Shown in pieces: positions 23,889-27,653 of a stretch of 27,653 bases of DNA (position 1 is its first letter; each line of letters opens with the position of its first letter). Below the pieces are notes generated by a model. That model was not told where the DNA came from. It was given only the letters and a program-made list of their open reading frames with translations, and ran no database searches. The DNA comes from JBMOLL01 sp049325415 (GTDB lineage Bacteria > Bacteroidota > Bacteroidia > Bacteroidales > GCA-2748055), in assembly GCA_049325415.1 (NCBI GenBank), contig JBMOLL010000140.1, positions 1-27,653 on the forward strand, read 5' to 3'. A program made the position numbers and the translations under genes.

Positions 23889-25532
23889 ATGTACCAAAAT
23901 ATTTATAAAATTCATTCCGTAATATCAATATTCTTTGTTTTGATGATATTTAGTTTATCATGTGAAAAAGTTGGAGATCAAGAGCAAATTAGTATTGAAA
24001 AGAATAGCACAAATGACGGTATGATGATTCTGGGGAACAAAATTCCTAATGCTTATACTGTTGAAAACATGACTCAGGCATATCAAAATCTCATACAAGC
24101 TTCAAAGAAAGGAGTGATCGATCTTGATATCCCATTGATGCCAACTCACTATTATATAAGATTTCTACCAAGAACTGAGTATGAATTATACCAATTACAA
24201 AAGGATACAACTTTAATTCTGTTTGATTTTCCGATGGATTTTGAGATTGTTGGAAATGGCACTTATTACCATGATCCTTCCTTGCCGGACACTGCAATTA
24301 CCTGGCAGTATTGTACTGTAGAAGCAAATTTTAATTTTCCGGATATCGAATATGAGTTACTAGAAGAGTTATTCCTTCCCGGCACAAATAATGACCAAAC
24401 AAGGTTAAAAGTTGCAGGAGAATGGACCTTTTGGGATGAACTTGAACGTGAAGCTTTAAGAATTAAAGGCCTTCTCAATGAAAATGAATTGAAGTCAGTT
24501 TCCGGTACGAAGTTCAAGCCCTCAGGTGAAATAAAAATATATGATAATAGTGGTTTAGGAACATTTGGACTGGAAGGTGTAGAAGTAATCGCAACAAGAG
24601 GATTCACTTCAAAATCTGAGGTGACAGATTCGGCTGGTAAGTTTTTAATTGACCATGAATTTGGAGGACCAGTGACGTACAAGATTAAATGGGAAAGGGA
24701 TGATTATGACATTCGGTCAGGAACTTATGGGCAAGCCTATTTTAATGGACCTGAGCAGGAAGAAGCCTGGAATCACACCTTTTCTGTCAGAGATATTTCC
24801 TGGTGTTATGCACATATTCACAGGGCAGCCTATAACTACTATTATAATAATGCAGAATATGGTATTCAGTCTCCTCCCAGACAAGGAGGGATCCTAAATC
24901 AGCGCCTGCATATTGGGGCTATGGATAAAGACGGAACATCTCATTATTACGACTTCAACAGTTTCATATTTGCTGCCCAGGTAAAAATTTATTGTAAATA
25001 CGCTTCTGGAACATATCGTTCCAGTGTAAATCTTTTTGGGACCACGACCCATGAGTTGGCTCATGCATTACATTGGGATCTGGGTTATTCTACAGCTCAA
25101 TATTTAGTTGACCTTATTTTTAGCAATGCAGTGATGCCGGAAAGTTGGGCTGAATGCGTTGAACATGTAATTACTTCTGATGCATATAAAAGATCTACTA
25201 TATCAGCTTACCGGAATTGGAACAATAATCAAGATATAACACTTTCAGATCCAACACGGTATACGGCATTGTTTATTGATCTGATTGATAATTATAATCA
25301 ACAAAATTACAAGGGTTCATTATACCCAGTTGATAATGTCGTGGGTTATTCGCTATCTCAGTTAGAATACGTATTGGATAAAACCTATATTGATCTGAGT
25401 AATTATGGTTTGAGTACACTTGAACCAATCTGGGAAACCTTTGCCCCAAGCATCTATCGATCAAAATTAAAAAGTACATATAATAACGCTACCGAACAGT
25501 ATATTGATGAGCTATTTGAGAATTATTTCTAA
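23889..25532 (+). CDS. Lipoprotein zinc metallopeptidase (HExxH) with carboxypeptidase-regulatory-like domain
   Basis: The start at 23889 (Met13 of the longest frame) gives 547 residues and a good lipoprotein signal (IFFVLMIFSLSC, modified Cys25). Residues ~220-290 resemble a carboxypeptidase-regulatory-like beta-sandwich (EIKIYDNSGLGTFGLEGVEV... DSAGKFLI). The peptidase part follows, with HELAH (His388, Glu389, His392) in FGTTTHELAHALHW and a candidate third zinc ligand in ESWAE (418-422), a gluzincin-like layout. It should be tethered to the outer membrane or periplasm and cut protein substrates; the specific family is not recognised. Codon use is AT-rich, unlike the yifB copies and upstream genes, suggesting horizontal gain. 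The last ~50 codons recur as an orphan remnant at 26036-26190, and a small lipoprotein gene follows after 11 bases. Confidence 0.85.
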   Translation: MYQNIYKIHSVISIFFVLMIFSLSCEKVGDQEQISIEKNSTNDGMMILGNKIPNAYTVENMTQAYQNLIQASKKGVIDLDIPLMPTHYYIRFLPRTEYELYQLQKDTTLILFDFPMDFEIVGNGTYYHDPSLPDTAITWQYCTVEANFNFPDIEYELLEELFLPGTNNDQTRLKVAGEWTFWDELEREALRIKGLLNENELKSVSGTKFKPSGEIKIYDNSGLGTFGLEGVEVIATRGFTSKSEVTDSAGKFLIDHEFGGPVTYKIKWERDDYDIRSGTYGQAYFNGPEQEEAWNHTFSVRDISWCYAHIHRAAYNYYYNNAEYGIQSPPRQGGILNQRLHIGAMDKDGTSHYYDFNSFIFAAQVKIYCKYASGTYRSSVNLFGTTTHELAHALHWDLGYSTAQYLVDLIFSNAVMPESWAECVEHVITSDAYKRSTISAYRNWNNNQDITLSDPTRYTALFIDLIDNYNQQNYKGSLYPVDNVVGYSLSQLEYVLDKTYIDLSNYGLSTLEPIWETFAPSIYRSKLKSTYNNATEQYIDELFENYF

Positions 25533-25543
25533 TTTTTACAACA

Positions 25544-26035
25544 ATGAAAACAATTATCCAAATTGCAGTTTTCTTCTTATTTCTCACCGGTTGCGAATGG
25601 TTTGATGTTGATTATAACACCTATACCATTGAAAACCATACCGGATACAATCTGACAATCATAGCATATGATAAGTTCTATTATGATCTTTTAAATAATC
25701 CGGATAGCCTGCAAAAGATTGAACCCGTTCGGACAGATTCTTTCAGGATAGAGCCTTATGGCTCCTATATAATTGAGAAACAGATTGGCGAAGATAATGA
25801 TTCTCAGGGATTTTTCCTGACCGGTGGAGAGGATTCCGTACTTGTTTATTTTAATATGGAACGTGTCTTTAGGTTCGTATGTATTAATCCGGAACCTACT
25901 TCTTGTTCTGATAAACGAAATATACTTAACTATCACGAGTATGCCAGCGAGTCATATGATTCAAAAAGAAAAGGCTACGATTATGTTTATTATTTCAGTG
26001 AAGACGATTATAACAATGCTGAAATCATTGAATAA
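25544..26035 (+). CDS. Small lipoprotein of unknown function paired with the metallopeptidase
   Basis: A 163-residue protein with a lipoprotein signal (AVFFLFLTGC, modified Cys17). The mature part opens EWFDVDYNTYTIENHTGYNLTI and is rich in Asp, Tyr and Asn, with likely beta-strands and three Cys after the anchor region (CIN, SCSD). No known family was recognised. It begins 11 bases after the metallopeptidase stop, so the two are probably co-transcribed. A paralogue sits at 26191-26667. By analogy with secreted peptidases in Bacteroides that come with small lipoprotein inhibitors, an inhibitor or protective role is possible; a substrate or chaperone role fits equally well. Confidence 0.75.
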   Translation: MKTIIQIAVFFLFLTGCEWFDVDYNTYTIENHTGYNLTIIAYDKFYYDLLNNPDSLQKIEPVRTDSFRIEPYGSYIIEKQIGEDNDSQGFFLTGGEDSVLVYFNMERVFRFVCINPEPTSCSDKRNILNYHEYASESYDSKRKGYDYVYYFSEDDYNNAEIIE

Positions 26036-26190
26036 AAAAGACATATACTAATTTATACGGATATACTCCTGAAGTCCCGGATGCATACTGGGTGACCTTT
26101 GCTGTAAGTATTAACAAAACAAAGCTGAAAAGTACTTACATGAACAGCACTGAAGAATACATAGATCAGTTATTTGATAATTATTTCTAA
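26036..26190 (+). pseudogene. Remnant of the metallopeptidase C-terminus
   Basis: Read in the frame that ends at the TAA 26188-26190, this stretch encodes a start-less ~51-codon copy of the peptidase's end. KKTYTNLYG matches KTYIDLSNYG, WVTFAVSI matches WETFAPSI, and KLKSTYMNSTEEYIDQLFDNYF (split here) matches KLKSTYNNATEQYIDELFENYF (split here) almost position for position. It begins right after the first small gene's stop and abuts the ATG of the second one. It shows that the unit [peptidase tail + small gene] was duplicated in tandem and the front of the second peptidase lost. Confidence 0.8.
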
Positions 26191-26667
26191 ATGAATGAAG
26201 ATGAAATACTTTATAAGCTTGCTACTTTTTTATTCCTGATGCAGGGTTATGAATGGTTTGATGTGGATTATGATACATACACCATTGATAACGCCTCTGA
26301 TTATCAGGTTTTAATCACGACATATCTTACTCTTTCCAATGGAATAATTATAGCGGCGGATTCCATTGCATTGGAAAGTAAACAGCAATACCGGGTTGAG
26401 AAGGTGACAGGGGAAGATAATGATCCCCCGGGTTATTTTTCTTCAGTCCCGGATTCCGTGGTGATCACCTTTAACTCAGGAAAAAGGATGATCTTTACCT
26501 GCTCAACACCTTATGATCTTGCAACAGGGGCTCAGTCATGTCAGGAACCGGGTAATCCGTTATTTGAATGGAATACTTCCTATGCGTATGATAATATAAG
26601 AAAAGGCTACGATTTTACCTACGTCATTACAAATCAAGATTATGCGGATGCCAGTCCAATGAAGTGA
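26191..26667 (+). CDS. Second copy of the small protein, signal peptide decayed
   Basis: A 158-residue paralogue of the preceding small lipoprotein: EWFDVDYDTYTIDN matches EWFDVDYNTYTIEN, and GEDND, the SVxxxF strand and YDxxRKGYDxxY recur in order. The lipobox Cys is Tyr here (MQGYEWF instead of LTGCEWF), and the N-terminus reads MNEDEILYKLATFLFL. In another frame from the ATG at 26197, the DNA reads MKMKYFISLLLF, a normal signal start. A one-base change in the T-run 26226-26231 would join it to LFLMQG, so a frameshift probably broke the original signal peptide. The remainder is intact, but the product would not be lipid-anchored. A decaying gene is the best reading, with a cytoplasmic form not excluded. 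Confidence 0.6.
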   Translation: MNEDEILYKLATFLFLMQGYEWFDVDYDTYTIDNASDYQVLITTYLTLSNGIIIAADSIALESKQQYRVEKVTGEDNDPPGYFSSVPDSVVITFNSGKRMIFTCSTPYDLATGAQSCQEPGNPLFEWNTSYAYDNIRKGYDFTYVITNQDYADASPMK

Positions 26668-26675
26668 TACAATCT

Positions 26676-26709
26676 GTGCGTGTCTGAGAAAGCATATCAA
26701 GGCACGCGC
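26676..26709 (+). terminator. Hairpin after the second small gene, possible terminator
   Basis: GTGCGTGTCT (26676-26685) pairs with AGGCACGCGC (26700-26709) over ten positions including two G-T pairs, with a 14-base loop. No strong T-run follows, so its terminating ability is uncertain. Confidence 0.4.
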
Positions 26710-26711
26710 TG

Positions 26712-26743
26712 ATTGATTCTTTAGTTACTTAGGGTTAAATTTG
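26712..26743 (+). promoter_or_regulatory. Putative promoter of yifB
   Basis: TAAATTTG (26736-26743) matches the -7 consensus; ATTG (26712-26715) is one base from TTTG, with a 20-base spacer. It would give a leader of about 150 bases before the yifB ATG. Confidence 0.4.
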
Positions 26744-26870
26744 TTTTTATTAAAAATTTTTTCCCGACTATTGCTGCGTGCCCCTGAAGGAGAACTCTAA
26801 CACTTAGTGCACATAATGGGCCGGTCTTGATTTTTTGTCTGTACGACGATATTTTCCCCCCTCATCACAT

Positions 26871-26897
26871 TAACAACAATAAACCCACATGTTGTTA
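26871..26897 (+). promoter_or_regulatory. Inverted repeat touching the yifB start codon
   Basis: TAACAACA (26871-26878) and TGTTGTTA (26890-26897) are perfect inverted repeats separated by 11 bases. The right arm ends on the A of the start ATG, so the hairpin could limit translation; it might also be an operator. Confidence 0.35.
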
Positions 26898-27653
26898 TGC
26901 TTATCAAAAGTTACAGCAGCGCGTTGCACGGGATCCAGGCAACCACCATCACCATCGAGGTGAATATCTCGCAGGGGATCAAATTCTTTATCGTCGGACT
27001 GGCCGATAATGCCGTGAAGGAGAGCCAGCAGCGGATCGAGTCGGCCCTCTCCAACAACGGCTATAAATGGCCGCAGCACCGAACGGTGATCAACCTGGCT
27101 CCGGCGGATATCCGGAAGGAAGGAACCTCGTTCGATCTGGCGATTGCGGTGGCCATGCTGGCGGCATCGGGACAGCTGGTCTCCGGCCTGCTGGAGGAAA
27201 CCGTGCTGGTGGGGGAGCTGTCGCTCGACGGCGGTGTGCAGCCGGTGAAAGGGGTGCTGCCCGTTGCCATCCGGGCGAAGGCGGAGGGTTTCAGGAAGCT
27301 GATCGTTCCCCTGGCCAATGCCCGGGAAGCCGCGGTGGTGGATGGAATGGAGGTGTACGGCGCAGAAAGCCTGAAGCAGGTGGTCGCCTTCCTTGCCGGT
27401 GAGGAAGCAATGGAGCCGGTGCGGGTGGATATCCGGCAGGAGTTCCTGGAGAAGGTCGGGCAGTACGAGGTCGACTTTGCCGACGTGAAGGGCCAGGAAG
27501 CCGTGAAACGGGCGCTGCTGGTGGCAGCAGCCGGCGGACACAACCTCATTATGATCGGACCCCCCGGCGCCGGCAAGACCATGCTGGCCAAGCGCCTGCC
27601 CACGATCATCCCGCCCATGACCCTTGAGGAAGCGCTCGAAACAACCAGGATCC
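26897..27653 (+). CDS. YifB/ComM family AAA+ ATPase (5' part, runs off the window)
   Basis: Starting at ATG 26897 (MLIKSYSSALHG), 252 codons run unbroken to the window end. The N-terminal Lon-protease-like domain is clear: IEVNISQGIKFFIVGLAD, then RIESALSNNGYKWP, INLAPADIRKEG, FDLAIAVAMLA, VGELSLDGGVQPVKG and LIVPLANAREAAVV. The Mg-chelatase-type AAA+ domain starts with FADVKGQEAVKRALL (from Val197) and Walker A GPPGAGKTML. ComM, the studied member, is a ring helicase that extends branch migration in natural transformation; in non-transformable bacteria the role is less sure. About half of the usual ~510 residues are present. An ATG 8 bases upstream (26889) is in another frame. An orphan piece of the same gene lies 4.2 kb upstream. 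Confidence 0.95.
   Translation, partial: MLIKSYSSALHGIQATTITIEVNISQGIKFFIVGLADNAVKESQQRIESALSNNGYKWPQHRTVINLAPADIRKEGTSFDLAIAVAMLAASGQLVSGLLEETVLVGELSLDGGVQPVKGVLPVAIRAKAEGFRKLIVPLANAREAAVVDGMEVYGAESLKQVVAFLAGEEAMEPVRVDIRQEFLEKVGQYEVDFADVKGQEAVKRALLVAAAGGHNLIMIGPPGAGKTMLAKRLPTIIPPMTLEEALETTRI

Noticed and set aside
26870..27541. Minus-strand open frame (223 residues) opposite yifB
   Set aside because: Shadow of the GC-rich yifB frame; His/Gln-rich nonsense composition.
1..27653. CRISPR arrays, tRNA and rRNA genes
   Set aside because: No regularly spaced repeats, tRNA cloverleaf patterns or rRNA-like blocks were seen on either strand by eye.

Overview
The window looks like a chromosomal segment from a member of the Bacteroidota, most likely Bacteroidales/Marinilabiliales-like. 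Four things point there: a type IX secretion sorting domain at the end of a secreted protein (4159-4965); promoters of the TTTG-N19-TAnnTTTG kind with little use of Shine-Dalgarno sites; a rhomboid protease with the C-terminal tail typical of this phylum; and secreted GH2, GH30 and sulfatase enzymes. All gene calls come from reading the translations; no database search was possible.

Layout. 1-494 (-): start of a CheR-type methyltransferase, cut by the window edge. 701-1390 (+): a PurQ-like glutamine amidotransferase whose catalytic Cys and His are both replaced. 1418-2053 (-): an AlbA_2/Schlafen-type protein. 2271-3764 (+): a Tat-exported Gfo/Idh/MocA oxidoreductase with a strong terminator. 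4159-4965 (+): a T9SS-exported beta-sandwich protein with its own terminator. 5152-10080 (+): a housekeeping run of small membrane protein, mutL, two rhomboid proteases and a membrane-anchored EEP-family phosphodiesterase/nuclease. 10225-10680 (+): a SPOR-domain lipoprotein. 14584-10782 (-): a two-gene operon of a membrane alpha/beta-hydrolase and a lipoprotein sulfatase. 14585-15222: a gene-free stretch with short repeats and a long imperfect hairpin. 15259-16974 (+): gmhA and a membrane-bound AraC-type regulator. 17052-23165 (+): GH30 hydrolase, GH2 beta-galactosidase and a short Omp85-like barrel. 23281-27653: an AT-rich insert between an orphan fragment of yifB/comM and the intact 5' part of yifB, which runs off the window.

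How the genes may work together. The sulfatase, GH30, GH2, Gfo/Idh/MocA enzyme and sortable beta-sandwich protein suggest use of a sulfated or galactose-containing polymer, with the AraC-type regulator a candidate local switch; no SusC/SusD pair is present. The most unusual part is the right end. There an AT-rich cassette carries a lipoprotein zinc metallopeptidase, a small lipoprotein, a leftover copy of the peptidase's last ~50 codons, and a second, decaying copy of the small gene. A roughly 98% identical piece of yifB lies on the far left of the cassette. This resembles a peptidase/partner module (inhibitor, immunity or substrate) that has duplicated its tail and partner.
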